Shown here one piece after another: positions 45,102-53,157 of a stretch of 64,000 nucleotides of DNA. The translations under genes and the position numbers were made by a program. Origin of the DNA: Roseobacter denitrificans OCh 114 (GTDB lineage: Bacteria > Pseudomonadota > Alphaproteobacteria > Rhodobacterales > Rhodobacteraceae); NCBI RefSeq assembly GCF_000014045.1, contig NC_008209.1, positions 638,501 through 702,500 on the forward strand, in the 5' to 3' direction. Every line of letters begins with the position of its first letter. The first letter of the stretch is position 1. Under the pieces are notes generated by a model that had not been told where the DNA came from, did no database searches, and worked only from the letters and a program-made list of their open reading frames with translations.

Positions 45102-45449
45102 TCAGTCGTCCTTGACCTGCAACAAGGCCACGCTGAGCGCTGCGAGGATCGTCACGCCCAGGGTCAGCGCCAGATTGAGATCGGGCAGGAACAGCAAGGT
45201 CAGGCTGATGCACAGGCTCATCACCAACAGGCAGACCACCAGACCGAGACCCAATGCGGAGGACCCCTGCCGTCGCGCCTTGCGGGCCGTGGGTGCCGGG
45301 GTGATGTCGATGAAATCGCTTTCTGCGTCTTCGATGTCCTGCAGAAGCTGCCCGCGTGCCGCTTCATACTCCGCCGGGGTGATCTCCCCCCGGTCCAGCC
45401 GCGCATCCAGATTTCTGATTTCGTTCAGTACCGCCGTCATGTCACCCAC
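45102..45449 (-). CDS. small predicted membrane protein of unknown function
   Basis: 115 aa (or 112 from ATG 45440), on the strand opposite to the ABC operon that surrounds it. A charged amphipathic N-terminal part (about 5-45, LDARLDRGEITPAEYEAAR, resembling a short SHOCT-type helical segment), a polar linker TPAPTARKARRQG, then two hydrophobic helices (about 65-85 and 88-108) and a short tail. I do not recognise a specific family. Interrupting a liv operon with an antisense gene is unusual and leaves livM needing its own promoter or readthrough. Confidence 0.65.
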   Translation of the reverse strand: MGDMTAVLNEIRNLDARLDRGEITPAEYEAARGQLLQDIEDAESDFIDITPAPTARKARRQGSSALGLGLVVCLLVMSLCISLTLLFLPDLNLALTLGVTILAALSVALLQVKDD

Positions 45450-45645
45450 TCCGTCCCACCAAAGACGTTGTGCCGGTGCAATTGGGGCAAAATTAGGAAA
45501 TCGTGAGAATTTCTGTAACGTGGTTAACTTCTCAAGGGCGGAGCAGCGCCATGTTTGAGCGGCATAAAACCACTAAGACAACTGCCGATGCCGTGACGGG
45601 TATCCGGCGCGAGCAACCATCTGATAATGCGCAGGGAGGGTCGTA

Positions 45646-46722
45646 ATGCTCTATCGTGAAGCAGGTGATTTCAGCACAACCTACCCCGAGGACAGCCAGA
45701 CCTTTCCAATCCGGTTTGACCGCTATCGCTATTATGCGGTGTTGTTCATCGCGATTGTCATCATCCCCTTTGTAATCAATGATTATTGGGTCAATTCGAT
45801 CTTCATGCCCTTTTTGATCTATTCGATCGCGGCGATCGGGCTGAATATTCTGGTTGGATATTGCGGGCAGGTGAGCCTTGGCACGGGCGGTTTCATGGCC
45901 GTGGGGGCCTATGCCTGTTACAAGCTGATGACCGCTTTTCCGGAGGTCAGCATGTTCATTCATGTTCTTCTGTCAGGGGTTATCACGGCCGGGGTCGGGG
46001 TGTTGTTTGGCCTGCCATCCCTGCGGATCAAGGGGTTTTATCTGGCCGTTGCGACGCTGGCTGCGCAGTTTTTTCTGGTCTGGATGTTTAACCGTGTTTC
46101 CTGGTTTTATAACTATTCGGCCTCGGGTCAGATCAACGCGCCCGAGCGGGACACCTTTGGAATCATCATCACAGGCCCCAATACGGACGCATGGGCGGCC
46201 TATGTGTTCTGCCTGATTTTCACCATTGCAAGCGCCATTATTGCGCGCAATCTGACGCGCGGGTCGATGGGACGGCAGTGGATGGCGATCCGGGATATGG
46301 ACATCGCCGCCGAGATCATCGGGGTGAACCCGCTCAAGGCCAAGCTGACGGCCTTTGCGGTCAGTTCGTTCTTTGTGGGCATTTCAGGTGCGTTGTTTTT
46401 CGCGATCTATCTGGGCGCTGTGGAGGTTGGCGAGGTCTTTGGGATCACCAAATCCTTCCTTGTGCTCTTCATGATCATCATCGGGGGCCTCGGGTCGATC
46501 TTTGGCTCTTTCGCGGGGGCGGCATTTCTGGTGCTGTTGCCGGTGTTGCTCAAGGTGATCGGCGTTGATTGGTTTGGCTGGCCCACGGATATCGTGGCGC
46601 ACCTCAATCTGGTGATCGTGGGCGCGTTGATCATCGTGTTTTTGATCGTTGAGCCGCACGGCCTTGCACAGCTTTGGCGACTGGCCAAGGAAAAGCTACG
46701 CTTGTGGCCTTTCCCGCACTAG
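45646..46722 (+). CDS. livM: branched-chain-amino-acid-type ABC transporter permease (LivM-like)
   Basis: 358 aa with about ten membrane helices. Conserved LivM features: AAIGLNILVGYCGQVSLGTGGFMAVGAYACY, LPSLRIKGFYLAVATLAAQF (both in part), the ATPase-contact loop GRQWMAIRDMDIAAEIIGVNPLKAKL and IIGGLGSIFGSFAGAAF. A SD AGGGAGG at 45634-45640 precedes ATG 45646. Partner of the LivH-like permease. Confidence 0.93.
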   Translation: MLYREAGDFSTTYPEDSQTFPIRFDRYRYYAVLFIAIVIIPFVINDYWVNSIFMPFLIYSIAAIGLNILVGYCGQVSLGTGGFMAVGAYACYKLMTAFPEVSMFIHVLLSGVITAGVGVLFGLPSLRIKGFYLAVATLAAQFFLVWMFNRVSWFYNYSASGQINAPERDTFGIIITGPNTDAWAAYVFCLIFTIASAIIARNLTRGSMGRQWMAIRDMDIAAEIIGVNPLKAKLTAFAVSSFFVGISGALFFAIYLGAVEVGEVFGITKSFLVLFMIIIGGLGSIFGSFAGAAFLVLLPVLLKVIGVDWFGWPTDIVAHLNLVIVGALIIVFLIVEPHGLAQLWRLAKEKLRLWPFPH

Positions 46723-46765
46723 GGTGAGGCATAAAAACGAAAGGCGGGGCAGCCTGCTGATAAGA

Positions 46766-46781
46766 CGCCGGATCGCCGGCG
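46766..46781 (+). promoter_or_regulatory. intercistronic hairpin before the ABC binding-protein gene
   Basis: CGCCGG and CCGGCG form a 6-bp GC stem with an ATCG tetraloop (46766-46781), between livM and the binding-protein gene, without a U-run. SD AGGGAGGAAA follows at about 46798-46807. Possibly an mRNA-processing or stability element. Confidence 0.4.
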
Positions 46782-46812
46782 CATCGGACAACAATTTAGG
46801 GAGGAAATACCG

Positions 46813-48096
46813 ATGAAACACAAAATAGGAACCTGGGCCGTTGCGGCCGTGATGGCGGCAAGTCCGGTGATGGCGGACCTTGTCTTTCCGTCGCTGAGCT
46901 ACCGCACGGGCCCATATGCGGCGAACGGCATCCCCTTTGCGGATGGCTATGCGGATTACTTCACGCTGCTGAATGAACGCGACGGCGGGATCGGCGGTGT
47001 CATGACGCGGGTGCCGGAATGCGAAACCGGGTATAACACGGAAAAAGGGGTTGAGTGTTACGAGAGCACCAAGGGGGAGGGCGCGCTGGTCTATCAACCC
47101 CTGTCGACCGGCATCACCTATCAGCTGATCCCCAAGGCGACGGCGGATGGCATCCCGGTTCATTCGATGGGCTATGGCCGTACCTCTGCCAAGGATGGCA
47201 CGGTGTTTCGCAACATCTTTAACTACCCTGCGAACTATTGGGATGGTGCGTCCTTTGCGATCAAGCATCTGCTGGACGTGAACGACGGATCGCTTGAGGG
47301 CAAGAAGATCGCGCTGGTCTATCACAACTCCGCCTATGGCAAGGAGCCGATCCGCACCCTCGAAGAACTGTCGGAAAAGCACGGGTTCGAGTTGATGTTG
47401 CTGGCCGTGGATCACCCCGGGCAGGAACAGAAATCGCAGTGGTTGCAGATTCGTCGCGAACGCCCTGATAATGTCATCATGTACGGCTGGGGGGTGATGA
47501 ATCAGGTCGCCATTCAGGAAGCCGCGAACATCCGTTTCCCGATGGAGAATTTCATCGGCATCTGGTGGTCTGGCTCTGAAAATGACGTGCGTCCTGCTGG
47601 CGCTGCTGCTGATGGGTACAAAGCGTTGGCCTTCCACAATGTCGGCAGTGATTTCCCGGTGTTTGACGACATCCAGAAATACGTTGTTGATGCAGGCAAG
47701 GCCGCAGGTGCCGGGGATCAGATCGGTACGGTTCTGTATAACCGCGGCCTTTATGCGGCGATGTTGGCGGCAGAAGCGGCCAGGACCGCGCAGGAAATCC
47801 ACGGCGTGGCCGAGATTACGGCACCTATGATGCGCGATGGCATGGAGGCGCTCAAGATCACCGAAGAGAAGATGGCGGCTCTGGGTCTGCCGGGCTTTGG
47901 TCCTGCGTTTGAAGTATCCTGCGAAAACCACGGCGGTGGTGGCTTCGTCGCCATGGCGCAGTGGAGCGGGACAAATGACCAGTGGACGCTGATTTCCGAT
48001 TACGAACAGTCGGATCAGGATGTCATCGGGCCATTGATCGCCGAGGATGCCGCAGCCTTTGCAGCCGAAAACAACATCACACCGGGGTGTGACTAA
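46813..48096 (+). CDS. ABC transporter substrate-binding protein (periplasmic binding fold type I)
   Basis: 427 aa with a Sec signal peptide (MKHKIGTWAVAAVMAASPVMA, cleaved near residue 21). The mature protein is a two-lobed Peripla_BP_6-type receptor: YRTGPYAANGIPFADGYADYF, the inter-lobe segment KKIALVYHNSAYGKEPIRTL and VIMYGWGVMNQVAIQEAANI. It differs from true Leu/Ile/Val proteins at the ligand loop (two extra Cys, PECETGYN...VECYES). Homologs sit with CoA ligases in proteobacteria, so an aromatic or aliphatic acid is a better guess than an amino acid (inference). Confidence 0.9.
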   Translation: MKHKIGTWAVAAVMAASPVMADLVFPSLSYRTGPYAANGIPFADGYADYFTLLNERDGGIGGVMTRVPECETGYNTEKGVECYESTKGEGALVYQPLSTGITYQLIPKATADGIPVHSMGYGRTSAKDGTVFRNIFNYPANYWDGASFAIKHLLDVNDGSLEGKKIALVYHNSAYGKEPIRTLEELSEKHGFELMLLAVDHPGQEQKSQWLQIRRERPDNVIMYGWGVMNQVAIQEAANIRFPMENFIGIWWSGSENDVRPAGAAADGYKALAFHNVGSDFPVFDDIQKYVVDAGKAAGAGDQIGTVLYNRGLYAAMLAAEAARTAQEIHGVAEITAPMMRDGMEALKITEEKMAALGLPGFGPAFEVSCENHGGGGFVAMAQWSGTNDQWTLISDYEQSDQDVIGPLIAEDAAAFAAENNITPGCD

Positions 48097-48104
48097 ACAC
48101 TGAC

Positions 48105-48140
48105 GCGTTTCCCGGCGGCGGATCTGTCGCCGGGGAACGC
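48105..48140 (+). promoter_or_regulatory. strong intercistronic stem-loop after the binding-protein gene
   Basis: GCGTTTCCCGGCG (48105-48117) pairs with CGCCGGGGAACGC (48128-48140), 13 bp with one G-U pair and a 10-nt loop. It starts 8 nt after the binding-protein stop, with no U-run. It probably stabilises the abundant binding-protein mRNA or attenuates livF expression. Confidence 0.6.
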
Positions 48141-48222
48141 ACCACGAGACAGGCCGGACGTCCTGCATCCAGCGGGCGTTCAACGGGCAGACAGGGGCGG
48201 CCCGGCGCACAGATCAGGAGCG

Positions 48223-49056
48223 ATGGAAATGTTCGACGCAGCAGAGGGCCAGACCGAGAACGTTCTCGAAGTGAACAACATCGAGGTGATCTACAACCAC
48301 GTTATTCTCGTGCTGAAAGGCGTGAGCCTGAATGTGCCGCAGGGGGGCATCACCGCCTTGCTCGGTGGGAATGGCGCGGGCAAGACGACGACCCTCAAGG
48401 CGATTTCGGGCCTTTTGGCCTCTGAGCGCGGCGAGGTGACGAAAGGCTCCATCAAATATCGCGGCACCGTCATCCAGCATCAGGACCCCGCCGATATCGT
48501 GAAATCCGGTGTCGTGCAGGTGATGGAAGGGCGGCACTGCTTTGAACACCTCACGGTCGAGGAAAACCTGCTGACCGGTGCCTATACGCGGCGCGAGGGC
48601 AAGGCCGCGATCCAACGTGATCTGGAGATGGTCTATGACTATTTCCCGCGCCTGAAAGAGCGGCGCAAAAGCCAGGCGGGCTATACCTCGGGCGGAGAGC
48701 AGCAGATGACTGCCATCGGGCGGGCGCTGATGTCAAAACCGGAAACGATTCTGCTCGATGAACCCTCGATGGGTCTTGCGCCGCAGCTGGTTGAGCAAAT
48801 TTTTGAGATCGTGAAATCTGTCAATGAAAACGAGGGGGTAACTTTTTTGTTGGCGGAGCAGAACACGAATGTGGCGCTACGCTTCGCGCATTACGGGTAT
48901 ATTTTGGAATCCGGACGTGTTGTGATGGATGGACCCGCAGCGGATTTGCGGGAAAACCCGGACGTAAAGGAATTTTATCTGGGTATGTCTGAACAGGGGC
49001 GAAAGTCCTTTCGCGATGTGCGTAGTTACCGCCGACGCAAGCGTTGGCTCAGCTGA
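48223..49056 (+). CDS. livF: branched-chain-amino-acid-type ABC transporter ATP-binding protein (LivF-like)
   Basis: 277 aa. Walker A GGNGAGKTTTLKA, Q-loop VVQVMEGRHCFEHLTVEENLLTG (in part; the 'EGR..F..LTVEENL' form is typical of LivF), signature YTSGGEQQMTAIGRALM, Walker B ILLDEPSMGLAP and H-loop region LAEQNTNVALRFA, where the usual EQ is present. The C-terminus continues about 35 residues beyond the usual end with a basic tail (RDVRSYRRRKRW). The start could be ATG 48223 or 48229. Followed by a candidate small ORF and a PaaK-like ligase gene. Confidence 0.93.
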   Translation: MEMFDAAEGQTENVLEVNNIEVIYNHVILVLKGVSLNVPQGGITALLGGNGAGKTTTLKAISGLLASERGEVTKGSIKYRGTVIQHQDPADIVKSGVVQVMEGRHCFEHLTVEENLLTGAYTRREGKAAIQRDLEMVYDYFPRLKERRKSQAGYTSGGEQQMTAIGRALMSKPETILLDEPSMGLAPQLVEQIFEIVKSVNENEGVTFLLAEQNTNVALRFAHYGYILESGRVVMDGPAADLRENPDVKEFYLGMSEQGRKSFRDVRSYRRRKRWLS

Positions 49057-49068
49057 AGGAGGAACAAA

Positions 49069-49182
49069 GTGCGCGGCCCCACGACAAAGCAGCCATCGCT
49101 GGCGATTGCAAAAGCCCGCTGCGGATTTGCAGCGAGGCGTGCCGTGCAGGATATGACAGTTTTTGACCAGAATACATTATAG
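49069..49182 (+). CDS. candidate small ORF (37 aa) with strong ribosome-binding site
   Basis: GTG 49069 to TAG 49180-49182. AAGGAGG (49056-49062) lies 6 nt upstream, one of the best Shine-Dalgarno sequences in the window, and no other gene uses it. The peptide (MRGPTTKQPSLAIAKARC..., ending MTVFDQNTL) is basic and matches nothing I recognise. It may be a leader peptide or a remnant of a longer gene between livF and the PaaK-like ligase. The remaining 36 bp before the ligase hold no clear signal. Confidence 0.3.
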   Translation: MRGPTTKQPSLAIAKARCGFAARRAVQDMTVFDQNTL

Positions 49183-49218
49183 CCGCTTTCAAGAGCGGCC
49201 TCGGGATCATTTGAACCA

Positions 49219-50454
49219 ATGAAAAAGCATTCAGATTTATTTTTTGACGGCTTGGAAGTGCGCTCAGCGGATGAGCGTGCCGCGCATCTGAGCCGGATAT
49301 TGCCGCAACAGATCGCCAGAGCGCAGGCGTTGCAAGGATATGCGGGGCGGCTGAACGGGTATACCGCAGGCGACATTACCGATGTGGCGGCATTGGCGAA
49401 ACTGCCGGTGCTGCGCAAATCCGATCTGGGAGATGCGCAATCAATGCATATGCCGTTCGGCAACTTCACCACGAAACCGGCCACGGGATTCAGCCATATC
49501 TTTCAGTCGCCGGGCCCGATCTACGAACCCTTTGACGTGAACCATGACTGGTTTCGCATGGGCCGCTTCCTGCATGCGGTCGGCATTGGCAAGGGGGATA
49601 TTGTCCAGAACTGTTTTGGCTATCATCTGACACCGGCGGGTGCGATTTTTGAAAGCGGCGCGCATGCGGTAGGGGCGACTGTGTTGCCAGCGGGCACGGG
49701 ACAGACCGAATTGCAGATCACCGCCGCGCGGGACGTTGGCACCACCGCCTATGCGGGCACGCCCGATTTCCTCAAGGTGATCCTTGATAAGGCCGATGCC
49801 ATGGGCGTTGCGCTGAACATTACCAAGGCGGCAGTGGGCGGTGGTGCGCTGTTTCCGTCGTTGCGCAAGGAATATGCCGATAGGGGGGTTCTGTGTCTGC
49901 AATGCTACGCGACGGCGGATCTCGGCAACGTGGCCTATGAATCGCCCGCGATGGAGGGGCTTATTCTCGATGAACAGGTGGTCGTTGAGATTGTCACACC
50001 CGGCACCGGCACACCTGTGCCAGAGGGGGAAGTTGGCGAGGTCATTGTCACCACGCTGAACCCCGATTACCCGCTGATCCGTTTTTCCACCGGTGATCTG
50101 AGCGCCTTCATGGACGGCGAAAGCCCGTGTGGTCGTACAAACCGCCGCATCAAGGGATGGATGGGGCGCGCGGATCAGACCGCCAAGGTCAAGGGGATGT
50201 TCGTGCGCCCCGAACAGGTGGCATCCTTTGTTGACCACCATGAGGAGGTCGCAAAGGCCCGTGTTGTCATCACCCGTGCGAATGAGCAGGACGCGATGAC
50301 CGTCAAGGTCGAGGCAGACGACAGCGCGGATGCAACGCGCTATGCGTCAACGGTGGTCGAAACGCTCAAGCTGAAAGCGACGGTGGAAATTGTCCCCATG
50401 GGCAGCCTGCCCAAGGACGGTGTGGTCATAGAAGATCAGCGCAGCTACGACTAA
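49219..50454 (+). CDS. phenylacetate-CoA ligase-like (PaaK family) AMP-forming ligase
   Basis: 411 aa, the length of PaaK-type ligases. Signatures include LPVLRKSDLGDAQ, GFSHIFQSPGPIYEPFD, YAGTPDFLKVILDKA, CYATADLGNVAYES, VIVTTLNPDYPLIRFSTGDLS and KGWMGRADQTAKVKGMFV with the C-terminal hinge and Lys region. The nucleotide loop reads QSPGPIYEPFD instead of the canonical SSGTTG-type P-loop, so it belongs to a diverged subgroup. It activates an (aryl)carboxylic acid to a CoA ester. Second ligase in the operon. Confidence 0.85.
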   Translation: MKKHSDLFFDGLEVRSADERAAHLSRILPQQIARAQALQGYAGRLNGYTAGDITDVAALAKLPVLRKSDLGDAQSMHMPFGNFTTKPATGFSHIFQSPGPIYEPFDVNHDWFRMGRFLHAVGIGKGDIVQNCFGYHLTPAGAIFESGAHAVGATVLPAGTGQTELQITAARDVGTTAYAGTPDFLKVILDKADAMGVALNITKAAVGGGALFPSLRKEYADRGVLCLQCYATADLGNVAYESPAMEGLILDEQVVVEIVTPGTGTPVPEGEVGEVIVTTLNPDYPLIRFSTGDLSAFMDGESPCGRTNRRIKGWMGRADQTAKVKGMFVRPEQVASFVDHHEEVAKARVVITRANEQDAMTVKVEADDSADATRYASTVVETLKLKATVEIVPMGSLPKDGVVIEDQRSYD

Positions 50455-50455
50455 T

Positions 50456-51289
50456 ATGACGCATCTCAGCTATGACGCGAAAGCACTGTCGCAGGCGCGC
50501 GTCATAGCGGTTCTGATTCCCGGGGCCTTGTCACGCGGGGATATTTTTGCCCCGGCCCTGCCCTGGCAGGAGGCGGGGTATGGGGTGGCGACCTATCGCT
50601 TTCCCGGACTGGACGGTCGCGCGCTGTCTCCGGCGCTCAGGATCGAACAGGCGGCGGGTGATATCGCAGGGCTGGCTGCGGCATATCCGGATACGCCGTT
50701 TCGCCTGCTTGGCTTTTCGACAGGTGCGCCCATCGCGATCTCGGCTGCCGCGCGGATGCGCAACGAGGTGAAAGTGGCCGGATTGTCCCCGGCCGTTGAG
50801 TGTGGCGGCGGGGCGGAAACGGCCATCCGCACCACGCGATTGATCCTGAATGCTGCGTGGCGGGTCAGATCGGTTCGCCTGCGTAGGGTCTGGCTTGCGT
50901 ATTACCGGCTGTTGCTCTTTGGCACGCCGGTGCTGTCTGATCAGGCGCTCAGCACCCGTGCGGCGCAGATCATCGCAGCGCGTGCGGATCGGATTGTTTT
51001 CCCCGAAGGCGGCTTGCCACGGGCGCATATGGCCGATTTGCGACGCTGGCGCCTGCCCAGGGATATTGCCTTTGAAGAGGGGCGCATCCGGTTTTTCCAT
51101 GGGCTGGAGGACCCGGTGTTTTCACCTGAACAGATCCGGCGTTTTGCCGCGCAACTCGGTGGCGTTCCCGTCACCGGATACGAGGGACAGGGCCATCTGA
51201 TGTTTGCGTCACATTTGCCAGTGTTTGACGATGTTTTCGCGTTTTTCGAAGGGCGAGAGCCCGGCGAAGGGGGCGGCGCGGGCCTGTAA
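50456..51289 (+). CDS. alpha/beta hydrolase
   Basis: 277 aa, starting one base after the ligase stop. Alpha/beta-hydrolase fold with HGG-like strand AVLIPGALSRG, nucleophile elbow LLGFSTGAP (Ser88), acid in FHGLEDPVFSPE and catalytic His in YEGQGHLMFAS, so the triad is complete. It could be a thioesterase or esterase acting on the compound handled by the two CoA ligases (inference). Last gene of the plus-strand transporter operon. Confidence 0.83.
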   Translation: MTHLSYDAKALSQARVIAVLIPGALSRGDIFAPALPWQEAGYGVATYRFPGLDGRALSPALRIEQAAGDIAGLAAAYPDTPFRLLGFSTGAPIAISAAARMRNEVKVAGLSPAVECGGGAETAIRTTRLILNAAWRVRSVRLRRVWLAYYRLLLFGTPVLSDQALSTRAAQIIAARADRIVFPEGGLPRAHMADLRRWRLPRDIAFEEGRIRFFHGLEDPVFSPEQIRRFAAQLGGVPVTGYEGQGHLMFASHLPVFDDVFAFFEGREPGEGGGAGL

Positions 51290-51345
51290 TGCGCGGCCTG
51301 TTCCGAGGGCGCGACGTGATCCATCGCGCCCCCGGTCCGCAATCC

Positions 51346-51459
51346 TCAGGACTTTTCGCCGATCTTGTCCTGCGTCTGTGTCTCGAAATCTGACGCGTCA
51401 TGGCGTTCATGCAGTTGCGTTTCCGGGGCACCCGACATGCGGTTTACCATGCGTCCCCC
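51346..51459 (-). other. out-of-frame C-terminal tail of the YghU-like GST
   Basis: After the C5 run at 51455-51459 (G5 on the coding strand), deleting one base restores a conserved tail that begins RMVNRMSGAPETQLHERH and ends DKIGEKS at a TGA at 51346. The 52-residue stretch RPAVQRG onwards then reads as an ordinary YghU C-terminus and gives a 291-aa protein, close to the 288 aa of E. coli YghU. As written, the tail is lost to a +1 frameshift. Confidence 0.75.
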
Positions 51460-52222
51460 GCTGAACGGCGGGGCGGGCGTCGATCTTTTCAGCCCAGTTC
51501 AGCACATGCGTGTAGCTGGTCACGTCCAGAAATTCGGCAGCATCATAGAACCGGTCGAGCACGAGTTGCCCGTACCACGCCCAGATTGCCATATCGGCGA
51601 TCGTGTAGGTGTCACCTGCGATGAAGTCACGTTCGGCGAGTTGCCGGTCAAGCACGTCGAGTTGACGCTTTGTCTCCATCGAAAAGCGGTTGATCGGGTA
51701 TTCCATCTTTTCGGGAGCATAGGCGTAGAAGTGGCCAAAACCACCACCCAGATAAGGCGCGGAGCCCATTTGCCAAAAGAGCCATGACAGCGTTTCGGCG
51801 CGCCCGGCGGCATCATCCGGGATGAAGTGGCCGAATTTTTCAGCCAGATAGAGAAGGATGGCACCGGATTCGAAAACGCGCTGCGGCGTATCGCCTGAGC
51901 GGTCCATCAGGGCGGGGATTTTCGAATTCGGGTTCACCTCGACGAAACCGCTGCCGAATTGGTCGCCATCGCCGATCTTGATGAGCCATGCATCATATTC
52001 GGCGTCGGTAATGCCAAGTGCCAGCAACTCTTCGAGCAACACCGTGACCTTGACGCCGTTCGGCGTGGCAAGCGAATAAAGCTGCAAAGAGTGTTTGCCG
52101 ACCGGCAGGTCCTTGTCATGTGTCGGGCCTGCGATGGGGCGGTTGGTGCTGGCGAATTTGCCACCGTTTTCTGCGTCCCACGTCCAGACTTTGGGCGGGG
52201 TGTATTCCGTTGCGATGGTCAT
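51407..52222 (-). CDS. yghU: glutathione S-transferase, YghU/disulfide-bond oxidoreductase type, frameshifted near the C-terminus
   Basis: 271 aa from ATG 52222 (MTIATEYTPPKVWTWD) in the frame as given. Thioredoxin-like domain with HSLQLYSLATPNGVKVTVLLEE (in part; Thr/Asn-Gly-x-Lys glutathione site typical of YfcG/YghU), NPNSKIPALMD and FESGAILLYLAEK; C-terminal helical domain with GGGFGHFYAYAPEKMEYPI and FIAGDTYTIADMAIWAWYG. These enzymes bind two glutathiones and reduce disulfides or organic peroxides. After RPAVQRG the sequence shifts frame at a G5 run and ends in a 17-residue non-homologous tail (see 51346-51459). Either a sequencing error or a true lesion; the fold up to that point is intact. 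Confidence 0.88.
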   Translation of the reverse strand: MTIATEYTPPKVWTWDAENGGKFASTNRPIAGPTHDKDLPVGKHSLQLYSLATPNGVKVTVLLEELLALGITDAEYDAWLIKIGDGDQFGSGFVEVNPNSKIPALMDRSGDTPQRVFESGAILLYLAEKFGHFIPDDAAGRAETLSWLFWQMGSAPYLGGGFGHFYAYAPEKMEYPINRFSMETKRQLDVLDRQLAERDFIAGDTYTIADMAIWAWYGQLVLDRFYDAAEFLDVTSYTHVLNWAEKIDARPAVQRGTHGKPHVGCPGNATA

Positions 52223-52364
52223 GGGAGCCTCTTCCATTTGCGAGTATGCAGGTGAACCTATGTCTTGAAGCCCGGAGCGCAAGCCCGTTCTGCGCGCACG
52301 GTTTCGCGAGGTCATACGTTCTGCCCCCTGATTGTCCTTGCCAAGCCAGCCGGGTTTTGAGTTG

Positions 52365-53150
52365 ATGTGCGCCATGATGCGTGACCTGAAACAAACCATG
52401 ACGGAGCTTTACACAGGCTCACAGCAGCGTTCTCGGCGGTTCCGGTTTGGCCTGATACTATTCGATGTGTTCACGATCATCCTGTTCATCGCCATTGCGC
52501 CTCTCCAGGCGACAGTGGGGTTGGAAGCCCTTGGGTTTGTGCTTGGCCTGTTGATTCTGGCGGATTTTACCGCGCGGCTCTGGATTGCGAGCGACCGCAG
52601 GGAGATGCTTTTGAAAATCTACACAATTGCGGATGTGATCGTGATCCTGTCTTTGTTGATCGCGCCTTTCATTCACGCAAACCTCGCCTTTCTGCGTATT
52701 CTGCGCGGCCTGCGGATCATCCACTCCTATCACCTGCTGCGTGATCTGCGGCGTGTCAGTCCGTTCTTTGTCAAACATGAAGGGGCCGTCATCGCGGCCA
52801 TCAACCTGTTTGTGTTCGTATTTTTCACGACCTCGGTCGTCTTTGCGCTGTTTGTCGAACGTGGGACGGGGCTTGAGGGCTATATCAACGCGCTTTATTT
52901 CACCGTCTCCACGCTGACGACCACCGGGTATGGGGATATCACACCAACCACCACGGGCGGCAAACTGCTGGCTGTGGTGATCATGGTGGTGGGCGTGGCC
53001 CTGTTTGTGCAGCTTGCGCGGGCCATCATCCAGCCGCCCAAGGTACAGTATACCTGTCAGTCCTGCGGATTGACCAAACATGACCATGACGCGGTACACT
53101 GCAAGCACTGTGGTGCCGTGGTTCGCATCAAAACCGAAGGTATGGTATAG
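52365..53150 (+). CDS. voltage-gated-type potassium channel with C-terminal zinc ribbon
   Basis: 261 aa from ATG 52365; starts at 52374 or 52377 are equally possible and none has a clear SD. Six membrane segments: S1 (about 27-45), S2, S3 (about 83-100), an Arg-rich S4 (FLRILRGLRIIHSYHLLRDLRR in part, positive charges every three or four residues), S5, pore and S6. Selectivity filter TLTTTGYGDITP marks it as K+-selective. The cytoplasmic C-terminus (last ~35 residues) is a zinc ribbon: CQSCGLTKHDHDAVHCKHCG. The ribbon is not the usual RCK/KTN or cyclic-nucleotide sensor, so gating may respond to metal or redox state (inference). Confidence 0.88.
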   Translation: MCAMMRDLKQTMTELYTGSQQRSRRFRFGLILFDVFTIILFIAIAPLQATVGLEALGFVLGLLILADFTARLWIASDRREMLLKIYTIADVIVILSLLIAPFIHANLAFLRILRGLRIIHSYHLLRDLRRVSPFFVKHEGAVIAAINLFVFVFFTTSVVFALFVERGTGLEGYINALYFTVSTLTTTGYGDITPTTTGGKLLAVVIMVVGVALFVQLARAIIQPPKVQYTCQSCGLTKHDHDAVHCKHCGAVVRIKTEGMV

Positions 53151-53157
53151 GAATCTG

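Noticed and set aside
46696..48210. 504-codon open frame antisense to the ABC binding-protein gene
   Set aside because: Overlaps a well-supported gene with signal peptide and family motifs; composition is Arg/His-rich and unlike a real protein.
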